Positions 16,138 through 24,972 of a stretch of DNA of 45,065 nt are shown piece after piece. Source of the stretch: JAQVEM01 sp964556165 (GTDB lineage Bacteria; Actinomycetota; Humimicrobiia; Humimicrobiales; Humimicrobiaceae); assembly GCA_964556165.1 (NCBI GenBank), contig CAZKVH010000013.1, forward strand, positions 1-45,065. Reading direction: 5' to 3'. The translations under genes and the position numbers were made by a program. Position 1 is the stretch's first letter. The number at the start of each line of letters is the position of its first letter. A model generated the notes under the pieces. The model was given only the letters and a program-made list of their open reading frames with translations, did no database searches and was not told the origin of the DNA.

Positions 16138-17304
16138 ATGTCGAAAACTATTGAAGAAATAAACGAAAAAATTAAAAAAGGCGAAGTCCTTGTCTTAAAT
16201 GCTGAAGAGATAATTGATTATGTAGCCGAGAAGGGAGTAAAAAAAACAGCAAAAGAAGTTGATGTTGTTACAACAGCAACTTTTAGCCCAATGTGTTCTT
16301 CGGGAGCATTTCTAAATTTTGGTCATGCAGACCCTCCCATAAAAATGACCAAGGTCTGGTTAAATGATGTTCCAGCATACACAGGATTAGCCGCAGTCGA
16401 TGCATTCATTGGAGCTGCTGAACCTTCGGAAACAGAAGGTTTAAACTATGGAGGAGCTCATGTAATTGAAGACCTGATATCCGGGAAACCTGTAAAATTA
16501 AGAGCAATTGCATATGGTACTGATTGTTATCCAAGGAGGGAAATCGAAACTTATATAACCAAGGATACAATAAATCAGGCTTATATGTTCAACCCGAGAA
16601 ACTCTTCCCAGAACTATAATGTTGCCACCAATTCTTCCAGCAAAACTATTTATACTTATATGGGTAAGCTGCTTCCTAATTTCGGAAACGCTACTTACGC
16701 CACCGCCGGTCAGCTCAGCCCGCTTATAAACGACCCATATTACAGGACAATTGGTATAGGAACCAGGATTTTCCTTGCAGGTAGCGATGGCTATGTATCA
16801 TGGTATGGCACACAACACAATCCAGGCAAAGAGAGGCTTTCTAACAATATTCCCCTCAGCTCCGGTGGAACTCTCGCTGTCATAGGTAACCTGAAGGATA
16901 TGTCGTCTAAATACCTTAGAGCGTGCACATTCCGTGGTTATGGTGTTTCCATATTCATTGGTATAGGTATACCTATACCGGTGCTTGATGAAGAAATGGT
17001 TGAGTTCCTCAAGATTAAAAACAGTGAGATATATACAGAAATCATTGATTACTCGGTCCAGAGAAGAAATAAACCTTCTTATGGAAAAGTTAATTATGAG
17101 CAACTAAGAAGCGGCAAAATAAAAATAAACGGAAAAACGGTTCAAACAGGTTCTATCTCAAGCTACTTTATAGCCCTTGAGATATCAAACCTATTAAAAA
17201 ATAAAATAAAAACGGGCAACTTCTATCTGACAAACTTCATTGCCCCCATACCCCTGGATGAAAAATATAGCGATCTGAGCATCCTTAGCAAGGAGGAACT
17301 CTGA
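16138..17304 (+). CDS. Homocysteine biosynthesis protein (HcyBio, DUF39, COG1900)
   Basis: 388 residues. The start TIEEINEKIKKGEVLVLNAEE and the segments TATFSPMCSSGAFLNFGHADPPIKM, GGAHVIEDLISGKPVKLRAIAYGTDCYPR, NYGVATNSS-like (QNYNVATNSSSKTIYTYMG) and GIGTRIFLAGSDGYVSWYGTQHNPG are family hallmarks. Cys53 (in PMCSSGA) and Cys130 (in GTDCYPR) match the two essential cysteines reported for Methanosarcina MA1821. The family makes homocysteine from aspartate semialdehyde with sulfur from a persulfide relay, together with the NIL-ferredoxin encoded next. Stop and start overlap (TGATG). No Shine-Dalgarno site is present; a TATAAA six bases upstream suggests a possible leaderless start. Confidence 0.92.
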   Translation: MSKTIEEINEKIKKGEVLVLNAEEIIDYVAEKGVKKTAKEVDVVTTATFSPMCSSGAFLNFGHADPPIKMTKVWLNDVPAYTGLAAVDAFIGAAEPSETEGLNYGGAHVIEDLISGKPVKLRAIAYGTDCYPRREIETYITKDTINQAYMFNPRNSSQNYNVATNSSSKTIYTYMGKLLPNFGNATYATAGQLSPLINDPYYRTIGIGTRIFLAGSDGYVSWYGTQHNPGKERLSNNIPLSSGGTLAVIGNLKDMSSKYLRACTFRGYGVSIFIGIGIPIPVLDEEMVEFLKIKNSEIYTEIIDYSVQRRNKPSYGKVNYEQLRSGKIKINGKTVQTGSISSYFIALEISNLLKNKIKTGNFYLTNFIAPIPLDEKYSDLSILSKEEL

Positions 17305-17711
17305 TGATAAAAAGAAAACTGGTTTTAAGTTTTCCCGAAAATATTGTCACGAAACCTATAACTTACAAACTTGTAAAAGAGTTTAACCTGGGATTCAACA
17401 TACTTAGAGCTGAAATAACTCCCAACATGGAGGGCAAGATGCTAATTGAACTGAAGGGCGATAAAACTCAAATTGAAGAGGCAATAAAATATCTTACTGA
17501 CACCGGCGTAACAGTACAGGAAGCTGCAAAAGACATAATAATAGATAAAAACCTGTGTATAGACTGTGGTGTCTGTACCTCTATATGTATTACCCAGGCT
17601 TTAACTCTTGATAGCAAAACACACAAATTAAAATTTGATAAAGAAAAATGTATTCTCTGTGAATTATGTCTTGATTCCTGTCCTCTTTCTGCAATCAAAG
17701 TAAATATATAA
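17304..17711 (+). CDS. NIL-domain 2x[4Fe-4S] ferredoxin, HcyBio partner
   Basis: 135 residues with AGGAGG eight bases before the ATG. Residues 1-75 form a NIL domain (KPITYKLVKEFNLGFNILRAEITPNMEGKM, IEEAIKYLTDTGVTV). Residues 85-130 hold two 4Fe-4S motifs, CIDCGVCTSIC and CILCELCLDSCP. This is the MA1822-type partner of HcyBio; it probably supplies electrons or handles persulfide sulfur during homocysteine synthesis. The one-base overlap with the upstream gene supports tight coupling. Confidence 0.93.
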   Translation: MIKRKLVLSFPENIVTKPITYKLVKEFNLGFNILRAEITPNMEGKMLIELKGDKTQIEEAIKYLTDTGVTVQEAAKDIIIDKNLCIDCGVCTSICITQALTLDSKTHKLKFDKEKCILCELCLDSCPLSAIKVNI

Positions 17712-17760
17712 CTGCAGAATATATTAATCTCAAATCTTAACCAATTAATTAAAGGACTGC

Positions 17761-17928
17761 TTATTCCTCCTCATATAGTTCAAATTCATCCTTCAGTGCG
17801 CCGCATTCAGGACAAATCCAATCATCCGGCAAATCCTCGAAACTTGTACCCGGATCTATATCGGATTCCGGGTCACCTTTATCAGGATCATAGACATAGC
17901 CACAAACTTCACATACCCATTTTTCCAT
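17761..17928 (-). CDS. Rubredoxin
   Basis: 55-residue protein starting MEKWVCEVCGYVYDPDKG. The two knuckles C6-EV-C9-GYVYDP and C39-PE-C42-G hold one iron, with the usual FEDLPDDWICPECGALKDEF between and after them. GGGGG precedes the ATG by six bases. Rubredoxins are small electron carriers, often for superoxide reductase, rubrerythrin or other oxygen-defence enzymes in anaerobes. It is convergent with the NIL-ferredoxin gene (49 bases between stops). A link to the sulfur module is possible but unproven; no oxidoreductase partner is adjacent. Confidence 0.95.
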   Translation of the reverse strand: MEKWVCEVCGYVYDPDKGDPESDIDPGTSFEDLPDDWICPECGALKDEFELYEEE

Positions 17929-18106
17929 TCAAACCCCCACTTTTAAAGAATTTAAAATCAGGATTATTCAAAACACCAGATAAACCAGCCAGCTTTCGCC
18001 ATTTTTCTAACAAACTTCCTAATTCATCAGATACGTTGTATTATAATAAAAGATAAAAACATTCTCAATACAACTATAACGGGCCACTTTGAGCTAAGAG
18101 ACCCAC

Positions 18107-19507
18107 ATGCGAAAAAAAAATGTTAAATTTTTAATATTTCTGATACCTATTATCTCCGTGCTTCTACTCACGATAGTAAGTGAAAATGGAACACTGCTGG
18201 GTGATACAGGTATATCCGACAACAGTCCAGATAGCGATAATGAAAATTATACAGAAATAAAAAACTTCTACACCTGCGAGGTTAAAGGAATAATAGATGC
18301 ACCTATATCTAACTTTGTTACTAAATGCTTAAAAAAATCTCTTGATTCCGGATATGGCCTTATTATATTAATGGATACACCAGGCGGTATAGAAACTTCT
18401 ATGCGAGATATAATAACCGGGATTCTAAATACAGGTATCCCTGTTATAGTTTTTGTTCACCCCGAAGGAGCGAGGGCAGCTTCCGCCGGTACATTCATAA
18501 CCATGGCATCAGATGTGGCTGTTATGGCTCCTTTTACAAGTATCGGCGCGGCACATCCCGTCAATATTGGAGGTGAACAGCAAATATCAGGAGACATGCT
18601 TGAAAAAGTAACCAATGATTCTGTTTCCTACATTAAAAATCTTGCGGCTTCCAAAAACAGGAATCAGGAGTGGGTAGAAAAAGCTGTAAGGGAAAGTGAT
18701 TCCATCACATCCGGGGAAGCTCTTGAGCTTGGAGTTATCGACCTTACAGCATCAGATACTGAAACCCTGCTTGAAAATATAGACGGTAAAACTATAGATA
18801 AGCTTGGAAAGACTTATATCCTTAAAAGCAAAAATAGCACCACAGAAAAAATTGAAACTGATCTTATTACCAGATTTCTTCACATTATTGCCAATCCTAA
18901 CATCGCCTATATACTATTCATTATAGGAATATTCGGAATAATCTATGAGTTCTCCCAGCCTGGCCTGGGCATCTCGGGAGCTGTTGGTGTTTTACTTATA
19001 ATTCTTGGACTCTATTCATTTAGCGTACTCCCCATTAACTATGCTGGACTTGCATTAATAATCCTAGCCATAATTTTATTTATACTTGATATAGCACTCG
19101 GCCTCGGGGGCATTCTATCGATAGCAGGTATCGCCTCGCTCATTATCGGGTCTCTCCTTCTGATTAATACAAGCGCCCCGTATCTTAAAATCGCAAGAAG
19201 TCTTATAATTAGTGCATCAGTGGTAGTATCAGGGTTCATAATTATAGCAGCCAGAGCAACTTACAGGATTCATAAGTTGAAACCTGCTACCGGTATGGAA
19301 GGAATTATAGGAGAAACCGCTGTAGTTATAAGGGATTTAAATCCTGAAGGACTGGTCAAAGTATCAGGAGAAATCTGGAAGGCATTTTCAATTAATGGAG
19401 AAAAAATAAAAAAAGGTGAAAAAGTTCAAATAATTACACTGGATGGATTAACTTTAAAAGTAAGCTTATTAAGCAAACAAAATAATATAAATAAAAAAGG
19501 AGGTTAA
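18107..19507 (+). CDS. NfeD-type membrane-bound serine protease (ClpP class)
   Basis: 466 residues. A signal or anchor helix at about 8-25 is followed by a ClpP-like protease domain at about 52-230, with IILMDTPGGIETSMRDII, then EGARAASAGTFI carrying nucleophile Ser126. Lys167 lies 41 residues later, the same spacing as Ser97/Lys138 of the archaeal homologue PH1510. Four or five transmembrane helices (about 270-385) and a C-terminal OB-fold NfeD domain (GMEGIIGETAVVIRDLNPEGLVKVSGE) complete the long form. The family cleaves membrane-associated stomatins. A slipin gene follows one base after the stop, forming the conserved pair. Confidence 0.93.
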   Translation: MRKKNVKFLIFLIPIISVLLLTIVSENGTLLGDTGISDNSPDSDNENYTEIKNFYTCEVKGIIDAPISNFVTKCLKKSLDSGYGLIILMDTPGGIETSMRDIITGILNTGIPVIVFVHPEGARAASAGTFITMASDVAVMAPFTSIGAAHPVNIGGEQQISGDMLEKVTNDSVSYIKNLAASKNRNQEWVEKAVRESDSITSGEALELGVIDLTASDTETLLENIDGKTIDKLGKTYILKSKNSTTEKIETDLITRFLHIIANPNIAYILFIIGIFGIIYEFSQPGLGISGAVGVLLIILGLYSFSVLPINYAGLALIILAIILFILDIALGLGGILSIAGIASLIIGSLLLINTSAPYLKIARSLIISASVVVSGFIIIAARATYRIHKLKPATGMEGIIGETAVVIRDLNPEGLVKVSGEIWKAFSINGEKIKKGEKVQIITLDGLTLKVSLLSKQNNINKKGG

Positions 19508-19508
19508 A

Positions 19509-20288
19509 ATGTCAATAGAAGCGGTGATAGCAATAATATTTGGCGTATTTATTGTAATAATTTTACTGACTTCGGCCATTAAAATCCTGAAAGAATACGA
19601 AAGAGGGGTAATATTCAGATTTGGAAGACTAAAAGGAGTAAAGGGGCCCGGTATTTTTCTTATAATACCATTCGTAGACAAAATGACAAAAGTTGACCTA
19701 AGAACTGTCACCATGGATGTTCCGCCGCAGGATGTAATAACTAGAGACAATGTTCCGGTAAAAGTGAATGCCGTAGTATATTTTAGAGTTATGGATCCTG
19801 CAAAAAGCGTTATTAAAATTGAGAAATATATGGTTGCAACATCACAGATAGCGCAGACCACATTAAGAAGCATACTCGGTCAGGCTGAATTAGATGACCT
19901 TCTTGCCAGAAGAGAAAAAATCAACCAGGAACTTCAAAAAATAATAGATGAACAAACAGACCCATGGGGAATAAAAGTATCAAACGTTGAGATTAAAGAT
20001 GTCGAATTACCTCAATCAATACAGAGGGCTTTCGCCAGACAGGCTGAAGCGGAAAGGGAAAGAAGGGCCAAGATAATCAATGCCGAAGGAGAGTTCCAGG
20101 CTTCTGAGAAATTATCTGAGGCTGCTAAAGCACTCAGTAAACATCCTGTATCGGTACAGCTGAGGTTTCTCCAGACATTGAAAGAAATAGCTACAGAGCA
20201 GAATTCCACTATCGTATTCCCAGTCCCAATAGACATCGTCGAAGCCTTTATGGACAGGTTTGGTAAGAAAAATTTAGAAAACAAATAA
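19509..20288 (+). CDS. Slipin (stomatin/prohibitin SPFH-domain protein)
   Basis: 259 residues; the AGGAGG site lies in the end of the NfeD gene. An N-terminal membrane helix (about 5-24) precedes the SPFH domain: LKEYERGVIFRFGRLKGVKGPGIFLIIPFVDKMTKVDLRT, DVPPQDVITRDNVPVKVNAVVYFRV, QTTLRSILGQAELDDLLARRE. An alanine/glutamate-rich coiled coil (AFARQAEAERERRAKIINAEGE) and the conserved C-terminal LRFLQTLKEIATEQNSTIVFPVP follow. Slipins oligomerise on membranes and organise lipid domains; partner NfeD cleaves such C-termini. The two form an operon, possibly with the GNAT gene nine bases downstream. Confidence 0.95.
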   Translation: MSIEAVIAIIFGVFIVIILLTSAIKILKEYERGVIFRFGRLKGVKGPGIFLIIPFVDKMTKVDLRTVTMDVPPQDVITRDNVPVKVNAVVYFRVMDPAKSVIKIEKYMVATSQIAQTTLRSILGQAELDDLLARREKINQELQKIIDEQTDPWGIKVSNVEIKDVELPQSIQRAFARQAEAERERRAKIINAEGEFQASEKLSEAAKALSKHPVSVQLRFLQTLKEIATEQNSTIVFPVPIDIVEAFMDRFGKKNLENK

Positions 20289-20302
20289 AAAAGAGGTTGT
20301 AT

Positions 20303-20866
20303 TTGACTACAGATGAGAAAAAGCTCATAAACAATATTTCTGTGCAGAAGATTTATGGCGCAAAGTCAAACTTAAGAAAACTTGGAAAAAAAGACCTGCA
20401 GAAATCTCTTATGTGGTTAAAAGACCCTTCCGTAAATATGTACCTGAGCCATAATTTCCGCGATTACACCGAAGAACAGGAACTTAAATGGTTTAATTTC
20501 GTTCAGTTATCCAATAATGACATAGTCTTCGCTATTGAAGATAATTACAACAATCAGTACATAGGCAACTGTGCATTACACAAAATTGACTGGGTTGAAA
20601 AAAGCTGCGAATTAGGTATTTTTATTGGTGAAAAAAATCATTGGAATAAAGGTTATGGCTCAGATGCAGTAAAAAGTATTATTAAATTTGCATTCAACAA
20701 ACTAGACCTTCGAAGTATAAGATTGACTGTTTACAGATATAACCACCGTGCAATAAAAGTATATAAAAATTGTGGTTTCAGGCTAATTAAAATCGAAAGA
20801 GAAAATCATTTTTACAATGGAAAATACTGGGATACCCTGGTAATGGAATTAAAGAAGTCCAATTAA
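20303..20866 (+). CDS. GNAT family N-acetyltransferase (RimJ/RimL type)
   Basis: 187 residues from a TTG at 20303, chosen because AAGAGG lies six bases upstream; an in-frame TTG at 20297 would overlap that site. Motif A of the acetyl-CoA-binding fold is seen in ELGIFIGEKNHWNKGYGSDAVKSIIKFAF, and the end (RLTVYRYNHRAIKVYKNCGFRLIKIERENHFYNGKYWDTLVMELKK) is typical of ribosomal-protein or sugar-amine acetyltransferases. The WLKDPSVNMYLSHNFRDYTEEQELKW segment resembles N-acetyltransferases of nucleotide-sugar pathways. The substrate is unknown. Confidence 0.85.
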   Translation: MTTDEKKLINNISVQKIYGAKSNLRKLGKKDLQKSLMWLKDPSVNMYLSHNFRDYTEEQELKWFNFVQLSNNDIVFAIEDNYNNQYIGNCALHKIDWVEKSCELGIFIGEKNHWNKGYGSDAVKSIIKFAFNKLDLRSIRLTVYRYNHRAIKVYKNCGFRLIKIERENHFYNGKYWDTLVMELKKSN

Positions 20867-21059
20867 AACTTTATAAGATGAAGTGGTGTTAAAGTCCCGC
20901 TAACCTGTTTTTAATAATTAGAATCCCCGTGATACTGGACATATCTAATAGTTTAAATATAAATTACTAATTTATATTAACTGTTAATATTGACCTCTTT
21001 GTTTTTAATAATGCATTTTTGTGCTAACATTCTTACATTCATTAATAGAAGGTAAGGCT

Positions 21060-22466
21060 ATGTATATATACAGGAAAAGATCCAGGCCCGATGCCGGCTC
21101 CATTTTGTTTATAATTATTTTTATACTGACCTCAATAGTTCTGGGTTATCTTGCTTATGCGCAAAAAGGCGTGTTCTGGGATATCATTCCTCTTGTTTGT
21201 ATATCTGTTATAATAATCAGCCTTATACTGGTAATAATAAATTATATAAGGAGAACAAAGGGGACCTGGTTTTTTATCTTATCCTTTATGCTATCTGTAA
21301 TAGGACTTATACTCTCAAATTTCTTTGGTCCTGGTGCTCTAAACTCTAAAGCAGAGATAAGCTATGAAAATAAAAATTATGAACAGTCAATATCTCACTA
21401 TGAAACACTTCTAGATAATTACACGGACAGCTGGTTTGCGGATTCGGCACTTAAAAAATTGCCCTATGCTTACTTTTATCATAATGATTATCTAAAAGCA
21501 GTAGAATACTTCAATAGGTCCATAAGATTAGAGATACTTGATGGAGACTTACTTGAAATAAAAAAAGAACTTGAAGAATGCTATACAAAGTTAGCCGAAG
21601 GTTATTCCAGCAACAAAGAATACGAACTTGCTGCCGAAAATTACATAAATGCCGTAATGATACTTGAAGAAATTAAAAATAATTTTCCTAATACAAATGA
21701 AGCCTTTATTTCCAGAGACAAAATTCCTGAATTTCTTTACAATGCAGCTCTTAATCTTAACAGAGTAAAGAACTGGGATGAATCCATAGAACTCCTCGAA
21801 AAAATTACCAGCGATTACAAAGAAAGTTCTGCCTTCCAGGATGCAAGCTACCTTTTATCAAATACTTATGTAAATAAAGCAATGGCTCTTGTAGAAGACA
21901 ATTATTACCAGGAAGGAATTGAGGAGTTCCTTAAGATTCTGGAACTGGAATCTCCCGGCTATGACTATGACAGTTTTAATTATTACCAGAAAAGCTTCAT
22001 ATCTTCAAATATCCCGCCCGGTATTCTTAAAACAGCAGTAACAGACAACTACTATTCTGGGGAGTATGAAAAAACCATATTTTTGTGCGAGTTAATCATA
22101 GATTATGACCCACGTCTGGAGAAAGATGTTAAGTTTTTTTTAATTGAATCAAAAATAAATATTATTTCTTCTTCAGAACACGATTTATTAGAACAAACCA
22201 AACCTGAAAGAAGATTCTGGGGTCCTGGAAAAAGTATACTTATAATTGAGAACAACACTGAATATGACCTAACAATATATCTTAAAGGTCCTGAATATAA
22301 AATAATAAAAACCGGAAAAAATTCTACCACCGAGACAGAAATCACAGCTGGTAGTTATGAAGCCGCCGTAGAATCGAGCAATATTGATATTCTTCCTTCA
22401 TATGGGAAAGTAAATTATGATGAAGGACAGAGATACAGGGAAGAATATGAAATAACTAAAAAATAA
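21060..22466 (+). CDS. Membrane-anchored TPR protein
   Basis: 468 residues from the ATG at 21060 with AAGGTAAGG just upstream; an in-frame GTG at 21021 has no site. Three transmembrane helices fill the first 95 residues. After them come at least five TPR-like helical repeats (about 100-380), with patterns such as NYEQSISHYETLLDNY, DYLKAVEYFNRSIRL and NWDESIELLEKITSDYKESSAFQDASYLLSN. The C-terminus (about 385-468) is a compact beta-rich domain beginning SILIIENNTEYDLTIYLKGP, resembling small PEGA-like envelope domains. It probably serves as an envelope assembly scaffold. The partner is unknown. Its end overlaps the convergent hypothetical gene by 11 bases. Confidence 0.7.
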   Translation: MYIYRKRSRPDAGSILFIIIFILTSIVLGYLAYAQKGVFWDIIPLVCISVIIISLILVIINYIRRTKGTWFFILSFMLSVIGLILSNFFGPGALNSKAEISYENKNYEQSISHYETLLDNYTDSWFADSALKKLPYAYFYHNDYLKAVEYFNRSIRLEILDGDLLEIKKELEECYTKLAEGYSSNKEYELAAENYINAVMILEEIKNNFPNTNEAFISRDKIPEFLYNAALNLNRVKNWDESIELLEKITSDYKESSAFQDASYLLSNTYVNKAMALVEDNYYQEGIEEFLKILELESPGYDYDSFNYYQKSFISSNIPPGILKTAVTDNYYSGEYEKTIFLCELIIDYDPRLEKDVKFFLIESKINIISSSEHDLLEQTKPERRFWGPGKSILIIENNTEYDLTIYLKGPEYKIIKTGKNSTTETEITAGSYEAAVESSNIDILPSYGKVNYDEGQRYREEYEITKK

Positions 22467-22884
22467 ACGTGTCAATATTTCTTAAGCTACTATTAATGAG
22501 TTGCCTGAAATTTTCTCCCAGCTTACTTCTAACAAAATTAAAGTCTCTTTTCCTTTCCACGCCGCAGTTTGTTTCCATACCCGTCAGAAGCTCTTCCAGT
22601 ATAACTGAATTCGATTCTATATTTTCTTTAATTTTCCCCTCATCAGAATACTTTAAATCTTTCACCGTTTTATCCAGAGCATTATTAAATTTATCATAGC
22701 TATCTTTGAGAAGCCCTGTAAACCTTGCCTTCTGCCAGAACCATCTTCCGCTGTTCTTCATATTGTATAAGTTAAAAAGCCCGAACAAATAGTCCAAATC
22801 AATTTCTTTCAGCTCGCATATCTTTTTAAGAATATACATCCTTTTAGACATATAGGGCAGTTTATTTATTTTTTTAAAATCCAT
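22456..22884 (-). CDS. Hypothetical helical protein
   Basis: 142 residues with GGGGGA about nine bases before the ATG, a strong start. No signal peptide or membrane helix. It is rich in charged residues and predicted mostly helical, with MKNSGRWFWQKARFTGLLKDSYDKFNNALDKT in the centre and NTDCxVER-like (ETNCGVERKRDF) later. I do not recognise a family. It lies 68 bases downstream of the 3-methyladenine glycosylase gene on the same strand and may be cotranscribed. Its end overlaps the convergent TPR gene by 11 bases. Confidence 0.6.
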   Translation of the reverse strand: MDFKKINKLPYMSKRMYILKKICELKEIDLDYLFGLFNLYNMKNSGRWFWQKARFTGLLKDSYDKFNNALDKTVKDLKYSDEGKIKENIESNSVILEELLTGMETNCGVERKRDFNFVRSKLGENFRQLINSSLRNIDTFIF

Positions 22885-22952
22885 TATATTTATTCCCCCG
22901 TTTATTTAATCTATCACTTTAATGAAAGCTTTGGCAATTAAAAAAATATTAT

Positions 22953-23525
22953 CTATGTTCCCTCATCAACCATCAGGAATCTCAATAACTTTTCCTTGCC
23001 CTTATTTATCCCAACCCTGCCTGTCCTGATTATCTTAAATCCTCTTCTTTTTTCCCTTAAATTAAATACGTTTAACCCTCTATCCCCATTTACAATGTCC
23101 GCGCCGTTATCTTTTATATCAATTCCCAGTGCCACAGTAAGCCTTCCCGGCCCATTTGTAAGGTTTCTACCGTTTCTTCTCCTTCTCTTCATAATATCAA
23201 TCCCCCATAAAGGTTCTAAAGCTCTCAGCAAAACCGCGCCGGGCTTTCCTTCGCTCTCAGTCACGATATTAAAAAGGTAATACATACCGTAACAAAGATA
23301 TATATAAGCCAGGCCGGGTTCCCCGAACATAATCTTGCTTCTCGGGGTCTTACCTGGATAGGCATGGCTTGCCGGGTCATCTTCTCCGTAATAAGCTTCT
23401 GTTTCCACAATCACTCCTCCTGCCGTACCCTCGGCATCACTCTTTACCAGAGCCTTGCCCAGCAAATCTTCTGCTACTTTTGAAGTATCTCTGTTATAAA
23501 AATCCCTGCCAAGCAAATCTTTCAT
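22953..23525 (-). CDS. DNA-3-methyladenine glycosylase (AAG/MPG family)
   Basis: 190 residues from the ATG at 23525, with GGTGA just upstream; a TTG at 23570 would add 15 residues not usual for the family. The sequence MKDLLGRDFYNRDTSKVAEDLLGKALV, then VETEAYYGEDDPASHAYPGKTPRSKIMFGEPGLAYIYLCYGMYYLFNIVTE, RALEPL and LTNGPGRLTVALGI is the full AAG signature. ETEAYYG carries the catalytic Glu, and YG(M)YYLFN the base-flipping Tyr region. The enzyme removes alkylated and deaminated purines in base-excision repair. Confidence 0.95.
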   Translation of the reverse strand: MKDLLGRDFYNRDTSKVAEDLLGKALVKSDAEGTAGGVIVETEAYYGEDDPASHAYPGKTPRSKIMFGEPGLAYIYLCYGMYYLFNIVTESEGKPGAVLLRALEPLWGIDIMKRRRRNGRNLTNGPGRLTVALGIDIKDNGADIVNGDRGLNVFNLREKRRGFKIIRTGRVGINKGKEKLLRFLMVDEGT

Positions 23526-23759
23526 AGAATCACCATACAATTTTATCACTGATTTCTCTGCCGGTCTCAAAATTTTAAAAATAATATGCCTGGATTATTT
23601 AATTGTTTATATACTTTAATCCGTGTGCCATGCATTTTAACTCAAAGGAATAAATGGCGAATGATTTTAAAACCCTTATAAAATTATCCTGTTGAAATAC
23701 AAAAAAATTTCTTGTATATTACACTAGAACATTTTAACGAAAAAATAGAAAGGGAATTA

Positions 23760-23954
23760 ATGAAAGTAAAGATCGACAAAGAATTATGTACCGGATGCGG
23801 GCTATGTGAGGAAACATGCCCGGATATATTTAAATTAAATGAAGACGGTGACATGACAGAATTAATAAAAACCGAATACGATGACGATGACATAGAGTGC
23901 ATTGAAGAGGCTATCGAAACCTGCCCGACCGAGGCCATATCATTAGAGGATTAA
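23760..23954 (+). CDS. Single-cluster [4Fe-4S] ferredoxin, Thermotoga type
   Basis: 64 residues from the ATG at 23760, preceded by AAAGGGA at ideal spacing; the longer open frame upstream is not needed. The sequence MKVKIDKELCTGCGLCEETCPDIF with a distal ETCPTEAISLED matches single-cluster ferredoxins like that of Thermotoga maritima. Cys10, 13, 16 and the distal CP cysteine bind the cluster, and two more cysteines could form the known disulfide. The middle is very acidic. It is a low-potential electron carrier, a conceivable donor for the complex I-like system in this window, though nothing links them directly. Confidence 0.93.
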   Translation: MKVKIDKELCTGCGLCEETCPDIFKLNEDGDMTELIKTEYDDDDIECIEEAIETCPTEAISLED

Positions 23955-23980
23955 CCCTACACTAAAGAATAACGGAACAT

Positions 23981-24012
23981 AAAAAATAGCCCTGTCAGAA
24001 ATCGGAGGGCTA
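23981..24012 (-). terminator. Intrinsic terminator of the rpe transcript
   Basis: On the minus strand TAGCCCT (24006-24012) pairs with AGGGCTA (23987-23993) around a 12-base loop and is followed directly by TTTTTTATG. It lies about 70 bases after the rpe stop. It may also slow transcription leaving the ferredoxin gene, but the plus side lacks a T run. Confidence 0.7.
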
Positions 24013-24080
24013 ATGTAATACTTTACATCATCTATTATAAAAGCAATTGTATCTGCTCTTTAAATAAACCATACCTTTAT

Positions 24081-24788
24081 TTAAATTCTCATAGTGGTAG
24101 ATACTTTATCTCTTAACTTCTTAATAAATTCTAACGGGTCTTTTGCATCATACATTGCTTTGCCAATTACGAGAACGCTTGCACCAGCTTTCACGGCAAC
24201 TTGAGCAGTGTCAATATTAATTCCGCCGTCAACTTCGATGTCAATGCTTTTACTCAAGTCAGATGAATATTTCTTATAGTCTTCTATCATCTCTTTTAAC
24301 CTTTTGATTTTATGTACCATATTATATATAAACTTCTGTCCACCGAATCCTGGATTAACAGTCATCACCAGTACCATATCCACAAGTCCAAGAACATTCT
24401 CCACATAACATAAAGGAGTTGAAGGATTCAGTGTTACCGCTGCCTTCTTACCTGCCTCTTTAATATAATTCAGAGTACGGTCGAGATGTGGACATTCCTC
24501 AACATGAACATTTATCAGGTCTGCTCCACTTTCAATAAAACTATCCAGCAACCTGTCCGGATTCTTAATCATAAGGTGTACATCCATAAAAAGTCCCGTT
24601 TCATTTCTTAAACACTTTATAACAGGAGGGCCAATAGTTAAATTGGGAACAAAATAACCATCCATAACATCAATATGGAGCATATCTGCCCCGGCATTCT
24701 CAATAATCTTTATTTCTCTGCCAAGATTTGCAAAATTTCCATTCAGGATGGAAGCGGATATTTTTATTGAGTCTTTTCTGCTATTCAT
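24081..24788 (-). CDS. rpe: Ribulose-phosphate 3-epimerase
   Basis: 235 residues. A TIM-barrel with all family landmarks: ISASILNGNFANLGREI, MLHIDVMDGYFVPNLTIGPPVIKCLR (metal His and catalytic Asp), FMDVHLMI, INVHVEEC, VMTVNPGFGGQKFI and IEVDGGINIDTA with the second catalytic Asp. It interconverts ribulose-5-phosphate and xylulose-5-phosphate in the pentose phosphate pathway. Ribulose-5-phosphate is also the DHBP synthase substrate for riboflavin, and rpe is divergent from the riboflavin operon, sharing its upstream region. A GAAGGG lies upstream of the ATG; transcription ends at the hairpin near 24000. Confidence 0.96.
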   Translation of the reverse strand: MNSRKDSIKISASILNGNFANLGREIKIIENAGADMLHIDVMDGYFVPNLTIGPPVIKCLRNETGLFMDVHLMIKNPDRLLDSFIESGADLINVHVEECPHLDRTLNYIKEAGKKAAVTLNPSTPLCYVENVLGLVDMVLVMTVNPGFGGQKFIYNMVHKIKRLKEMIEDYKKYSSDLSKSIDIEVDGGINIDTAQVAVKAGASVLVIGKAMYDAKDPLEFIKKLRDKVSTTMRI

Positions 24789-24899
24789 AATTTGTTACCC
24801 TTCTAATTTATTATATGGATTATAGCATAAAAACCGGGTTTACTTATAGAGCAAAAAGCCGAACTTTAATATTCTATTAATTACTTAATTAGAAAAAGC

Positions 24900-24928
24900 T
24901 TGGCATTTTAATTCAATTTTAGTATATT
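24900..24928 (+). promoter_or_regulatory. Promoter of the riboflavin operon
   Basis: TTGGCA (24900-24905) and TATATT (24923-24928) are spaced by 17 bases. Transcription would begin near 24935, about 40 bases before the first paired strand of the FMN riboswitch. Confidence 0.6.
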
Positions 24929-24972
24929 CTTAACATAAATTTATTATCTTATTGAAAATTTAAAATTTAAAT

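Noticed and set aside
17796..18056. 86-residue plus-strand open frame
   Set aside because: It is antisense to the rubredoxin gene and has a proline/histidine-rich, non-protein-like composition.
20867..21059. Possible structured RNA around GTGGTGTTAAAGTCCCGCTAACC
   Set aside because: No consistent stems or known riboswitch core could be drawn; treated as plain intergenic sequence.
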